Program-made: the position numbers and the translations under genes
NCBI RefSeq assembly: GCF_001613205.1
Contig: NZ_BDBX01000007.1
Span: forward strand, 1 to 62,077
Length of the DNA: 62,077 bases
Direction: 5' to 3'
Origin: Nocardia sienata NBRC 100364
GTDB lineage: Bacteria; Actinomycetota; Actinomycetes; Mycobacteriales; Mycobacteriaceae
Notes under the pieces: model-generated
What the model was told of the DNA's origin: nothing
Database searches by the model: none
Seen by the model: the letters and a program-made list of their open reading frames with translations, nothing else
Shown: in pieces, positions 9,728 through 17,903 of the stretch
Numbering within the stretch: the stretch's first letter is position 1
Layout of the letters: each line of letters starts with the position of its first letter

Positions 9728-10417
9728 ATGCGAAATCCTGGCAACGTCCTGATCACCGGCGGTGCTTCCGGTCTCGGCGCCGCGGTCACCGCCGCGGTGC
9801 TCGAACACGGCGGCCGTCCCCTGGTCATCGACCGGGATCAACCCCGGACGACCGTCGACTTCGTCCGGGCCGACCTCGCCGATACCGCCGCCGCCGACAA
9901 TGCCGTGCGCGAGCTGCTCGACACCGCCGACGGCCGTATCGACGGTGTCTTCACCGCCGCCGGCACCGACGCGTGCGGCCCGCTCGACCAGGTGCCCGCC
10001 AAGGATTGGGAACGGGTGGTCCAGGTGAACCTGCTGGGCACGGTCGCCGTGGTCCGCGCGGCACTGCCCACCTTGCGGCGCCACCGGGGCACCGTGGTCA
10101 CCTGCGCCTCCACCCTCGGCCTTCGCGCCGTGAGCGACGCGACCGCCTATTGTGCGTCGAAATTCGGCATCGTCGGCTTCACCCGTGCGCTCGCCGCCGA
10201 AACCGCGGGCGAGGTCGGAGTGACCCTGCTCGTCCCCGGGGGAATGCACACAGCGTTCTTCGACGGGCGCGCCGAGAAGTACAAACCGCCGCCGGACGCG
10301 AAGCTGAACCGGCCGGCGGATGTCGCGAACACGGTGCTGTTCGCACTGGGTCAGCGCCCCGGATGCGAAGTCCGCGAACTCGTGGTCTGCGCTTCGGAAG
10401 AGGGGTCGTGGCCCTGA
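9728..10417 (+). CDS. Short-chain dehydrogenase/reductase
   Basis: A 229-residue classical SDR. The NAD(P) motif GGASGLGAAV is at residues 12-21, and a catalytic Ser (CASTLGLRAVS) and YCASK tetrad are near residues 128-144. A LVPGGMHTAFF stretch follows, as in many classical SDRs. A clear AAGGAG site precedes the ATG. Its 3' end overlaps the next gene by 10 bases. The operon lacks a recognisable HldD (ADP-heptose 6-epimerase, an extended SDR of over 300 residues), so this smaller enzyme might oxidise or epimerise a sugar nucleotide, but that is inference; its substrate is unknown. Confidence 0.8.
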   Translation: MRNPGNVLITGGASGLGAAVTAAVLEHGGRPLVIDRDQPRTTVDFVRADLADTAAADNAVRELLDTADGRIDGVFTAAGTDACGPLDQVPAKDWERVVQVNLLGTVAVVRAALPTLRRHRGTVVTCASTLGLRAVSDATAYCASKFGIVGFTRALAAETAGEVGVTLLVPGGMHTAFFDGRAEKYKPPPDAKLNRPADVANTVLFALGQRPGCEVRELVVCASEEGSWP

Positions 10418-11358
10418 GCGGCTCAATTCTCGTACTGCGCGCGCTCGGCCTGGGTGATCTGCTGACCGCGGTGCCCGCACTGCGGGCACTGCGGGCCGCC
10501 TACCCGGGCGACCGCCTGGTGCTGGCCGCTCCGGAGTCGCTGCGCGGGCTGGTCGATCTCATCGAGGCGGTCGACGAACTGCTGCCGACGCCCGGACTGG
10601 GTGCACTGCGCCGGCCGCACGAACCGCCGCGACTGGCGGTCAACCTGCACGGCCGGGGCCCGGAGAGCATCCGCGACCTGGTGGCGACCGAACCCGGCGC
10701 GCTGCTGACCCATCGTCATCCCGATTTCCCGGACCGGCCCGGGCCGGCCTGGCGTGCCGACCTGCACGAGGTCGACCGCTGGTGCCGGCTGCTGGAGTAC
10801 GCGGGTATCCGATCCGACCCCACCGCACTCCGGTTACGCCCGCCTCCGATACCCGCGCCCGTGCCGGAGGCGGTCGTAATCCATCCAGGCGCGGCCTATC
10901 CGGCCCGGCGCTGGCCACCCGAGCGTTTCGCGCAGGTGGCCCGCGAGCTCGCCGCCGACGGCCGCCCGGTGGTGGTCACCGGCTCTGCCGAGGAGGTGCC
11001 GCTGGCGCAGGCGGTCGCCCGCCGGGCCGGGCTCCCGGACTCCGCGATGTACGCGGGACGTACCGATCCGGCCGGGTTGGCGGCGCTGGTCGCGTCCGCG
11101 GCACTGGTCGTCTGCGGAGATACCGGCGTCGGGCACCTCGCGACCGCGTTCGGCACGCCCTCGGTACTGCTGTTCGGTCCCACCTCGCCGGGTACCTGGG
11201 GACCGCCACCGACCGCGGAGCGTCATATCGCGCTGTGGGCGGGACGTCTCGGCGATCCGCACGGCAACAGTCCGGACACCGGGTTGCTCATGGTCGGTCC
11301 CGAACGCGTACTCGGCGCGGCGGCCGAGCTCATCGGAAAGGGAGCGCACCATGGGTAG
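10408..11358 (+). CDS. GT9 family glycosyltransferase (heptosyltransferase-like)
   Basis: A 316-residue GT9 enzyme. The N-terminal ALGLGDLLTAVPALRALRAA and the C-terminal VVCGDTGVGHLATAFGTPSV near residues 232-251 are the family signatures, with HPGAAYPARRWP in the middle. The GTG at 10408 lies inside the end of the upstream SDR gene and is preceded by a GGAAGAGG site. It is closely similar along its whole length to the GT9 gene at 39732, sharing DLLTAVPALRALR, LAVNLHG, DRWCxLLE and GDTGVxHLATAFGT, and differs more from the one at 6734. It probably transfers heptose or a related sugar onto the same glycan; the exact acceptor is unknown. Confidence 0.85.
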   Translation: MALSGSILVLRALGLGDLLTAVPALRALRAAYPGDRLVLAAPESLRGLVDLIEAVDELLPTPGLGALRRPHEPPRLAVNLHGRGPESIRDLVATEPGALLTHRHPDFPDRPGPAWRADLHEVDRWCRLLEYAGIRSDPTALRLRPPPIPAPVPEAVVIHPGAAYPARRWPPERFAQVARELAADGRPVVVTGSAEEVPLAQAVARRAGLPDSAMYAGRTDPAGLAALVASAALVVCGDTGVGHLATAFGTPSVLLFGPTSPGTWGPPPTAERHIALWAGRLGDPHGNSPDTGLLMVGPERVLGAAAELIGKGAHHG

Positions 11359-12655
11359 TCGCGTCGGGGTGGTGGGTGCCGGATACGTGGGGCTGACCAG
11401 CGCCGCCTGCCTGGCCCACCTGGGGCATCACGTGATCTGTCTGGACAACGACGAAATCAAGATCGGACAACTGCGCGCGGGACAGGTGTCGATCGTCGAG
11501 CCGGGGCTTGCGGAACTGGTCCGGGCGGGACTCGACGAGGACCGGCTCGTCTTCACCACCGACCCGGAGTCGCTGGCCGAGGCCGAGGTGGTCCTACTGT
11601 GCCTGCCCACCCCCCGAGGTGATGGCGGGGCGGCCGATCTGGGTGTGCTCGACACCGCCCTGGACACGCTGTCCACCGTTCTGCGGCCGGACTGCACCCT
11701 GGTCACCAAATCCACTGTGCCGGTGGGTACGGCGGCCCGGCTCGCCGCCCGCCACGGCCGGGCCGGCCCAGCTGTGGTGAGCAATCCCGAATTCCTCCGG
11801 GAAGGCCGTGCGGTCCAGGATTTCCTGCGGCCCGATCGCGTGGTGATCGGCGCCGCGCAGCGGGATGCCGAATCCGCCGATCGGGTCGAAGAACTCTATG
11901 CCGGAACGGGTGCCACGGTACTGCGCTGCGATACGGCCGGCGCGGAACTCGCCAAATACGCCAGCAATGCTTTTCTGGCGGTGAAACTGTCGTTCGTGAA
12001 CACGCTGGCCGAGTTGTGCGAACGCGTGGGCGCCGATATCACCGAGGTCACCGGCGCGATGGGCATGGACGACCGGATCGGGCCGGATTTCCTCGCACCC
12101 GGCCCCGGCTGGGGCGGCTCCTGCCTGCCCAAGGACACCCATGCCCTGCTGCGCGCCGCGGAATCGGCGGGCGTGGACTTCGCCATCCTGCGCGATGCCG
12201 TACGCGCCAACGACCGGCAGCACGCCATGGTGGTGCGCAAGGTGCGACGCGCCGTCACCGGCGCGGTCGACGGTTCGCTGGCCGAGGCGCGCATCGGTGT
12301 GCTGGGACTCGCGTTCAAGGCCGGAACGGGAGATCTGCGCGACTCCCCCGCGGTTGCCGTGGCGCAGCAGCTGTGCCGGCACGGCGCCACCGTGACGGCC
12401 TACGACCCGTGCGTCCCCGTCGGCACCCCCGGCCTCGGACCGGTACGGGTAGTGGACGACCCCTACCTGGTCGCGGACGGTGCGGCCGCGCTCGTGATCC
12501 TCACCGAATGGCCCGAGTTCCGGGCCCTCGACTGGCCGCGGCTCAAAGCCCGAGCGGACCGCGCGATCGTCGTGGACAGCCGCAACCTGTTGGACCGCGA
12601 CGCCCTCCAGGGAACCGGTTTCGCGGTGGTGGGTATCGGCACCGGCGCGGACTGA
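11351..12655 (+). CDS. UDP-glucose 6-dehydrogenase
   Basis: A 434-residue enzyme of the UDP-glucose/GDP-mannose dehydrogenase family. The NAD-binding GVVGAGYVGLTSAACLA is at residues 5-21, STVPVGTA is in the first domain, and the catalytic Cys lies in GPGWGGSCLPKDTHAL near residue 258. The C-terminal domain has GLAFKAGTGDLRDSPA. Four-electron oxidation of UDP-glucose gives UDP-glucuronate, the substrate for the decarboxylase-like enzyme at 2501. A GGAAAGGGAG site precedes the ATG, and the gene overlaps the upstream GT9 by eight bases, so it is the last member of the operon. No break in the conserved blocks is seen. Confidence 0.92.
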   Translation: MGSRVGVVGAGYVGLTSAACLAHLGHHVICLDNDEIKIGQLRAGQVSIVEPGLAELVRAGLDEDRLVFTTDPESLAEAEVVLLCLPTPRGDGGAADLGVLDTALDTLSTVLRPDCTLVTKSTVPVGTAARLAARHGRAGPAVVSNPEFLREGRAVQDFLRPDRVVIGAAQRDAESADRVEELYAGTGATVLRCDTAGAELAKYASNAFLAVKLSFVNTLAELCERVGADITEVTGAMGMDDRIGPDFLAPGPGWGGSCLPKDTHALLRAAESAGVDFAILRDAVRANDRQHAMVVRKVRRAVTGAVDGSLAEARIGVLGLAFKAGTGDLRDSPAVAVAQQLCRHGATVTAYDPCVPVGTPGLGPVRVVDDPYLVADGAAALVILTEWPEFRALDWPRLKARADRAIVVDSRNLLDRDALQGTGFAVVGIGTGAD

Positions 12656-12729
12656 CCGCGCCGATATCGGTGGCAGGCCCGATACGCCCTCGCCGGTTTG
12701 CCGGTATCGGGCTCGGGTAGGGCGGCGAT

Positions 12730-14076
12730 ATGGCCGAAGGTGTCACCGATACCGGGTCCACCGCGGAAGCGGCGGTCCGGGCCGCAGCCGTACCGTTGCC
12801 CGGCGAAGTGCCGATCGACGAGGAATTGCTCGATTTCGTGGGGGACGCCCGCTGTGTGCTGATCGGCGAGGCCACCCACGGTACCGCCGAGTTCTACGCG
12901 ACCCGGGCGCGGATGACCCGTACCCTCATCGAGCGCGGCGGTTTCCGGGCCGTGGCCGTCGAGGCGGACTGGCCCGACGCCTACCGCGTGAACCGGTATG
13001 TGCGCGGTCGCGGCGACGACCGTGACGCGGTTGGTGCGCTGCGCGGTTTCACCCGGTTTCCGATGTGGATGTGGCGCAATACCGTCGTCCGCGACTTCGT
13101 CGAGTGGTTACGCGAGCACAACCGCCGCGATCCCGGACGTGCCGCCGGTTTCTACGGGCTCGATCTGTACAGCATGTTCCGTTCTGCGGCCGAGGTGATC
13201 GGCTACCTCCAGGATATCGATCCGGCGGCCGCGGACCGGGCCCGCGAACGCTACGCGTGCTTCGATCAGCACCTCGACGAACAGCGTTACGGTTACGCCG
13301 CCGCGTTCGGCGCCGGGCAGGACTGTGAGAACGCGGCGGTCGAGCAATTGGTGGACCTGCAGCGGATGGGTACCGAGCAGCTGCCCGCCGACCGGCCGCT
13401 CGACCCGGACGAGCGGTTCTATGCCGAACAGAACGCCCGGCTGGTCACCGCGGCCGAGCAGTACTACCGCGCGATGTTCGGCACCTGGGTGGATTCGTGG
13501 AACCTGCGCGACGCGCATATGTTCGAGACGTTGACCGCGTTGGGCGACCATCTGCGCCCCGATCCCTCGAACGAGGCGAAAATTGTGGTGTGGGCGCACA
13601 ATTCGCATCTCGGCGACGCGCGGGCCACCGAAATGGGCGCGGCCGGCCAATGGGATCTGGGCCAGCTGGCCCGGGAGAATCTTCCCGGCCTGGCGCGAAT
13701 CCTCGGCTTCACCACGCACACCGGGACCGTACTGGCCGCCGCGCAGTGGGACGGCCCGCCGAGAGTGGAACGGGTGCGCCCGTCGCTGCCCGGCAGCGTG
13801 GAGAATCTGCTGCACCGGGCAGGTGACGGCCGTTTCCTGCTGCGATTCGATCGCGAGCCGGTGCCCGAGCAGCTACGTTCGGCGTTGCTCGAGCGCGCCA
13901 TCGGGGTGGTCTACCGCCCGGAGACCGAGCGCCGGAGCCACTATTTCCATGCCCGTCCGGCCGACCGGTTCGACGCGCTCATCCATATCGACGAGACCAC
14001 CGCGCTCTCCCCCCTGGACCCGGTCACCCGCCCGGCGAGCGGAGAGCCCGGAGAGACCTATCCCTTCGCTGTATAG
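12730..14076 (+). CDS. Erythromycin esterase family protein
   Basis: A 448-residue cytoplasmic protein of the EreA/succinoglycan-biosynthesis family. The motif [21 protein letters not shown] near residues 45-65 supplies the catalytic His and Glu, [14 protein letters not shown] follows, and [12 protein letters not shown] sits near residue 290. In Ere enzymes these residues hydrolyse the macrolide lactone, but most actinobacterial members are uncharacterised and are usually not resistance proteins. The gene starts 75 bases after the glycan operon and may be transcribed by read-through or from its own promoter. It ends at a strong hairpin shared with the convergent gene. The substrate is unknown; I would not predict macrolide resistance. 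Confidence 0.85.
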   Translation: MAEGVTDTGSTAEAAVRAAAVPLPGEVPIDEELLDFVGDARCVLIGEATHGTAEFYATRARMTRTLIERGGFRAVAVEADWPDAYRVNRYVRGRGDDRDAVGALRGFTRFPMWMWRNTVVRDFVEWLREHNRRDPGRAAGFYGLDLYSMFRSAAEVIGYLQDIDPAAADRARERYACFDQHLDEQRYGYAAAFGAGQDCENAAVEQLVDLQRMGTEQLPADRPLDPDERFYAEQNARLVTAAEQYYRAMFGTWVDSWNLRDAHMFETLTALGDHLRPDPSNEAKIVVWAHNSHLGDARATEMGAAGQWDLGQLARENLPGLARILGFTTHTGTVLAAAQWDGPPRVERVRPSLPGSVENLLHRAGDGRFLLRFDREPVPEQLRSALLERAIGVVYRPETERRSHYFHARPADRFDALIHIDETTALSPLDPVTRPASGEPGETYPFAV

Positions 14077-14130
14077 CCGGTCGGCGCGGGGGTGCGGCGG
14101 TACAGACCGGCTCGGGTTCGCCGGGTGCGA

Positions 14131-14168
14131 CCGGGCCGGGGCGCTTTGTCGGCACGACCCCGGCCCGG
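14131..14168. terminator. Bidirectional hairpin terminator
   Basis: Two perfect 11-base arms, CCGGGCCGGGG and its complement, flank a 16-base loop between two convergent genes (stops at 14076 and 14185). There is no long T run, which is usual for actinobacterial terminators. Confidence 0.65.
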
Positions 14169-14184
14169 CTGCTGTCCGGTGTGC

Positions 14185-14370
14185 TCAGAAGATCGCCTTG
14201 CTGACCGCGTCCGGTCCGTCGAACGACCGGTCCGGTAGACCTCCGAGGACATCGAGCACGTCCGCGTCGGCACCGTTCTTCTTCGCCGTGGAGACGAGGC
14301 CGTCGCGGTCACAGGGATAGTCGATACCGGAAAGATATTTCTGCACCTGCACAGGACTGATCTGGCTCAT
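14185..14370 (-). CDS. Small DUF2795-type protein
   Basis: A 61-residue protein starting MSQISPVQVQKYLSGIDYPC. This QxQxxLxGxxYPxxxxxLVxxA pattern is that of DUF2795, a small helical family common in actinobacteria. The rest (KKNGADADVLDVLGGLPD) continues the family pattern: a helix with a conserved Asn or Gly and a final LxxLPD. A GGGAG ribosome site lies nine bases upstream of the ATG, which is why I start here rather than at longer in-frame options. It is monocistronic, convergent with the esterase-like gene. The role is unknown; relatives are often abundant and stress-related, but nothing here shows that. Confidence 0.8.
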   Translation of the reverse strand: MSQISPVQVQKYLSGIDYPCDRDGLVSTAKKNGADADVLDVLGGLPDRSFDGPDAVSKAIF

Positions 14371-14690
14371 AGCGTGCTCCCTTGCTCGAAAAATGTTGTC
14401 GGCAAGGCGATTCGGCCTCGCCGCGGTCACGAATCTGCGCCGGGCAACCTCTCGAACCTGCGTTGCCGGCGACGGCGGCTCGCCGCCACTCGGCCGCCTA
14501 CCCGGGACCGGTCCGGACAAACACCTCCCGACCGCCTGGAAACGGGCGCCGGATACGTGCCTCACGGCTCGCCGCACCCGGCGGGGAGCCCGGGCGCGTA
14601 GGGTAAGGTGACGGGTTCACGTTCGCCTTGAGACTCCAGGGTCGGCCCGGCCACGATGCCGTGACGCATCCCGACTGATCCAGGTCCCTC
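14371..14690. other. Intergenic region with divergent promoters
   Basis: This 320-base gap separates the DUF2795 gene (minus) and the STAS gene (plus). I see no gene in it. At 14590-14608 it contains CCGGGCGCGTAGGGTAAGG, closely matched upstream of the second STAS gene at 23053-23069 (minus strand). A small GGCAAGGCGA/TCGCC hairpin lies near 14401-14430. Confidence 0.4.
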
Positions 14691-15278
14691 ATGAAATCAT
14701 TCAGTTCTTCTGTTGTACCTCCCGTTCCCGCTTCACCGCCGCCCGCCAGATCGCCCGGTGACCAGCTGACCTTCCGGAGGCTCCGGCGCGGCGATATCGT
14801 CGTGCTGGCCGTCCGTGGCGAAGCCGACGCCTTCACGCTGTCGCTGTGGCGGCAGAAGGTGCGCGACGCGGTCGATCGCGCTACCACCGGGGGTGGCGCG
14901 CTGATCGTCGATACCACCCGGCTCGGTTTTCTGTCGTTGCGCACACTGGAGGCGCTGGCGGCGGACGCGGCGGGTTACCGCCGCGACGGCGTGGAGATAT
15001 GCCTGGTGACCGGTAACCAGCGCCTCGCGCGCCTCGCCGGCACCGACCCCCGGACCGCGAGCCTGCCCATCCGTTCCACCGTCGTCGCGGCCGTAACGGT
15101 GCTGCGGCCGCGACGGGAGGCCGCGGTCCGCACACCGCGCCGGTTGCGAGCCCCGCACATCACCCGGGACCAGCCGGGTGTCGACCGGCCCACCTGTCCG
15201 GCCGGCGACATAGCTCCCGGACACGGGACCGGTTTTGCGGACACCGCGATCGACGCGGCCGTGCCGCGCCACCGGTGA
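14691..15278 (+). CDS. STAS-domain protein (anti-sigma factor antagonist-like)
   Basis: A 195-residue protein. About 25 Pro/Ser-rich N-terminal residues are followed by a STAS domain at about 26-140: DQLTFRRLRRGDIVVLAVRG, EADAFTLSLWRQKV, ALIVDTTRLGFLSLRTLEAL and GVEICLVTGNQRLARLAG. In SpoIIAA/RsbV proteins a DSSG motif holds the phosphorylated serine; here it is FLSLRT, keeping a single Ser and losing the DSSG context. The last 55 residues are basic and probably disordered. It resembles the STAS protein at 22541 (EADAFTL, FLSLxTL, PRTAxLPI shared). It probably regulates an anti-sigma kinase partner, not encoded nearby, or may be a non-phosphorylated STAS scaffold. Confidence 0.8.
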   Translation: MKSFSSSVVPPVPASPPPARSPGDQLTFRRLRRGDIVVLAVRGEADAFTLSLWRQKVRDAVDRATTGGGALIVDTTRLGFLSLRTLEALAADAAGYRRDGVEICLVTGNQRLARLAGTDPRTASLPIRSTVVAAVTVLRPRREAAVRTPRRLRAPHITRDQPGVDRPTCPAGDIAPGHGTGFADTAIDAAVPRHR

Positions 15279-15335
15279 CCCACGGGCCCGCCACAATCGG
15301 GCCGCAGACCCGCCCGCCGTCCGCGGGAACCACAC

Positions 15336-15382
15336 TCCTTCAACTACACTGAAGGAACTGTTAAGCTTCAGCTCACCTGAAG
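15336..15382 (+). promoter_or_regulatory. Tandem inverted repeats, probable operator pair
   Basis: TCCTTCA-N7-TGAAGGA (15336-15356) is a perfect 7-7-7 inverted repeat. Twenty-eight bases further on, centre to centre, is CTTCA-N7-TGAAG (15366-15382). Both share the CTTCA-N7-TGAAG core and lie immediately upstream of the ribosome site of the membrane protein gene at 15401. The matching repeats suggest a dimeric repressor or activator bound twice about three helical turns apart. The regulator is not identified; no MerR-, MarR- or TetR-type gene is adjacent. Confidence 0.6.
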
Positions 15383-15400
15383 GTTGAGAGGGAGCTGTTC

Positions 15401-15847
15401 ATGCACAACCTGCTGCTGTCGGTCCACGTCCTGGCGGCCATCGTTTTCATCGGGGGTTCGGCCGTAGCCACCAGCCTGTTCCCCCGCTACGCGCCGGTGT
15501 CCGGCACGGTCGGCGCGGCATCGGAACGTCATCACGCCGTCGTCGCCGTCCTGCACCGGGTCACCGGTACCTACGCCTGGTTCGGCCTGACCGTCCCCGG
15601 CATCGGCCTCGTCCTCGCGACCCTGCAGGGCCGCGTGGGCGAGGTCTGGATCACCGCGGCGATCGTCCTCACCGCGTGCGCCGCGGCGGTCATCATCACG
15701 ACGATCCACCCGATGCAGCGCCAGGCCCTCGCGGCGCCCGACGACGGGCGGCGACTGCGCGCGCTGAGCATGCTCGCCGGCATCTACAACCTGCTGTGGC
15801 TCATCGTGGTGGTGCTCATGATCGTGCGTCCCGGCACCTCCGCCTGA
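15401..15847 (+). CDS. Small integral membrane protein, CopD/DUF2269-like
   Basis: A 148-residue protein with four predicted membrane helices: about 4-26 (LLLSVHVLAAIVFIGGSAVA), 55-75, 83-103 and 124-143. The first helix has a His and the HVLAAIVFIGG motif seen in CopD-like and DUF2269 proteins; a Pro-Met (HPMQRQAL) follows helix 3. No enzymatic motif is visible. GAGAGGGAG precedes the ATG. The rhodanese gene begins 60 bases later and may be co-transcribed under the repeats at 15336-15382. A role in copper, haem or redox handling is possible by family resemblance only. Confidence 0.7.
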   Translation: MHNLLLSVHVLAAIVFIGGSAVATSLFPRYAPVSGTVGAASERHHAVVAVLHRVTGTYAWFGLTVPGIGLVLATLQGRVGEVWITAAIVLTACAAAVIITTIHPMQRQALAAPDDGRRLRALSMLAGIYNLLWLIVVVLMIVRPGTSA

Positions 15848-15907
15848 CCCGGCACGACCGGCCGGAAAGCCATTGCACCCACTACCCACGAAACGAGGAC
15901 GGCTCCC

Positions 15908-16255
15908 ATGAGCATCCGCCACTACCTGTACCGCGCACCGTCCCTGTCCGCGCGAGAGGCCATCGACGCCGTCCGCGACGGAGCATTGATCGTGGATGTG
16001 CGCCGGCAGTTCGAATGGAATCGCACCCACATTCCCGGCGCGGTCCATCTGCCGCTCGAGCAGTTGACGGCCGGATGCGAACAGTTGCCCGACGATCGGC
16101 TCCTGATCACCTTCTGCACCGGCGGCCTGCGGTCCTACGGCGCCGCGAACCTCCTCGTCGAATACGGATTCGAGGCCGAGAACATGTCCGGCGGCCTGAT
16201 CGAATGGCGTGCGGCCGGCGGCGCGCTCGAGGTAGGTGGGCGACCGGGCCGGTGA
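15908..16255 (+). CDS. Rhodanese-like sulfurtransferase
   Basis: A 115-residue single-domain rhodanese. LIVDVRRQFEWNRTHIPGAV is the CH2A-like block and FCTGGLRSYGAANLL near residues 69-83 holds the active-site loop with Cys70 and a final Arg-Ser. Such proteins transfer sulfane sulfur to cyanide or thiol acceptors, or act in persulfide homeostasis. The length is normal for a stand-alone domain. An ACGAGGA ribosome site precedes the ATG. With the small membrane protein just upstream it probably forms a two-gene unit governed by the tandem repeats. The physiological acceptor is unknown. Confidence 0.88.
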   Translation: MSIRHYLYRAPSLSAREAIDAVRDGALIVDVRRQFEWNRTHIPGAVHLPLEQLTAGCEQLPDDRLLITFCTGGLRSYGAANLLVEYGFEAENMSGGLIEWRAAGGALEVGGRPGR

Positions 16256-16600
16256 CGACCGCCCGCTGCGGACACGACGGTGAGCGTTGTCGAGACCCCG
16301 GACACGCGCCCTGACAACCGGCGAATTTCAGCAATCGAACAGCCACCGCTTTCTTACCGCGTACGGGCCGGACCCATTGTTACCGTTTCCAGCGCTTGCG
16401 CGTGTGAACCGAAACTGTTTTCGAATTCCGCGCGTCCACTTGCCAAACATTGCGCAAATACCCGGAACTGCGCATTCTCCGTCAACGGTGGTTAAGTTCT
16501 CGTTGATCGTCTCCTCCCACCGCCCCGAAAATGATCGAATGTTCTGTACAGGAGGAGAAAAAGGAATATCGTCCGGGCCAGCGCCCAGGAGGTTGTCACC
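16256..16600. other. Intergenic region, relatively AT-rich
   Basis: This 345-base gap has noticeably lower GC than its surroundings, especially 16340-16560. I see no convincing gene. GCGCA-N12-TGCGC forms an imperfect inverted repeat near 16454-16475. It probably carries the promoter of the gene at 16601 and possibly marks a recombination scar. Confidence 0.35.
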
Positions 16601-17752
16601 GTGAGCGAGACCAGCGGCGCCACGCTGCGTCCGTCCAAGCTGGACCGGTTGATCCAGCTCGAGAACGAGGAACTGTCCGTCGACGACATGCCGGGGTCCC
16701 AGCGGGTACCGGAGGCCGCCACCCGCATAATGGGTTACCGCGACGCCGAACACCGGGACCCTGTCGTCGAGGTCGTACTGACCGCCGGTGACGACGCCCT
16801 TCCCCGGATACCGGACAGCGATGTCACCACATTCCGCGCCGATGCGCATCGCGAACTGACCGCGCCCGAATTCGCCCGTCTCGACGCGGTGTACACCGAC
16901 GGTATCGACGCGACCTGCCGCTGGCTCACCGCGCGCACCGGCCGCCCGTGCGCACACCACCCGAACGGCATTGCCGCGACGATACCGTTCGGCGAACCCG
17001 GGACCGCCGGATATCTCTGGGAGCATTCGCCTTCGACCCCAGGCCCGGGGTTTCCCGAGGCCGGCCGCCCCGGCGAACGGCACGAAATCCGCGGACTGTA
17101 CCGCTTTCTCGGCGAACTCGTCTGCGGCAGCCCGGGCCGTGGACACACCGTGGCCCGGCTGCGCGGGGCCCAGGCGGGATTCCTGTTACACGGTATGCGA
17201 TTGGAATTGCCGTCCGACCTCAACTACTCGGTGGGCCCCGGGTTGACCACCGCGGGCATCGATGAAAGCACCATCGGCCGGATCCGGACGCGCACCGCGA
17301 ACCCGGCCGACGCCGCGGCACTGGCCACGGTGTTGTGTACCGGCGCCACCATGGTGGAACTCGGATCGGTGCCCTGTACGGGGCTGACTCGCGACGGGCT
17401 CATGTTCACCGGGCCGATCGGTTACGTTCAGCCCGCCGATCTGTACGTGTGGGTGCTACCGGGGCCCGTGCGCACGCTGTTGCACGAGGCCCGCGCCTAC
17501 CAGGAAGCGCGTCCCCAACCCGTATCGAAACTGTTCGCCGGCGCCATCGGCGGTGCCGGACGCCGCCTGCGCCACACCGCGGCGCGTTGTGAGGTGACCA
17601 TGCCGGACCTTCATCACTGGCACCACAGCTGGATCCGCAGGACCGGGCTGCTGCAGGGAACCGAAACGCCGGAGCCGGCGCGCAACACCGATATGTTGTT
17701 CGCGCTGCGCCTCTGTCCGAATCCCGCGCCGCCACGGGCTCGTTCGCTCTGA
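16601..17752 (+). CDS. Unknown protein; C-terminal half resembles a degenerate tyrosine recombinase
   Basis: A 383-residue soluble protein with a GTG start and AGGAGG at 16587-16592. I do not recognise its family by name. The C-terminal half follows the order of a phage-integrase catalytic domain: ALATVLCTGATMVELGSV (like ALLxxTGLRxxELLAL), YVWVLPGPVRTLLHEA (like VPLPxxxxxLL), then KLFAGAIGGAGRRLRHTA and MPDLHHWHHSWIRRTGLL (like HDLRHSFATxLL). Both catalytic arginines appear lost: GLR is GAT, and HxLRH is HHWHH. If this reading is right it is an inactive or repurposed recombinase fold. The N-terminal half could be a core-binding domain. It stands alone, with no adjacent phage genes. Confidence 0.5.
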   Translation: MSETSGATLRPSKLDRLIQLENEELSVDDMPGSQRVPEAATRIMGYRDAEHRDPVVEVVLTAGDDALPRIPDSDVTTFRADAHRELTAPEFARLDAVYTDGIDATCRWLTARTGRPCAHHPNGIAATIPFGEPGTAGYLWEHSPSTPGPGFPEAGRPGERHEIRGLYRFLGELVCGSPGRGHTVARLRGAQAGFLLHGMRLELPSDLNYSVGPGLTTAGIDESTIGRIRTRTANPADAAALATVLCTGATMVELGSVPCTGLTRDGLMFTGPIGYVQPADLYVWVLPGPVRTLLHEARAYQEARPQPVSKLFAGAIGGAGRRLRHTAARCEVTMPDLHHWHHSWIRRTGLLQGTETPEPARNTDMLFALRLCPNPAPPRARSL

Positions 17753-17764
17753 CACCGGGGCGAA

Positions 17765-17788
17765 CCGCGGCGAGTTCCATCGTCGCGG
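17765..17788. terminator. Possible hairpin terminator
   Basis: CCGCGGCGA and TCGTCGCGG pair at eight of nine positions with a six-base loop, just after the stop of the upstream gene and between convergent genes. There is no T run, so the call is weak. Confidence 0.35.
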
Positions 17789-17903
17789 GCCGGCAGTCGG
17801 CAGTCCGCATCGAGCGTGACGGCGACAGCCACTCGTACGCAGAGTGCCGGGGCGCGCGCGAAGGTCCACGGCTCGGCGCCGATGTCCACCGGAGGCGGGT
17901 TTC

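Noticed and set aside
12730..14076. Macrolide resistance gene
   Set aside because: The protein has EreA-family motifs, but most chromosomal actinobacterial members are uncharacterised and there is no resistance context.
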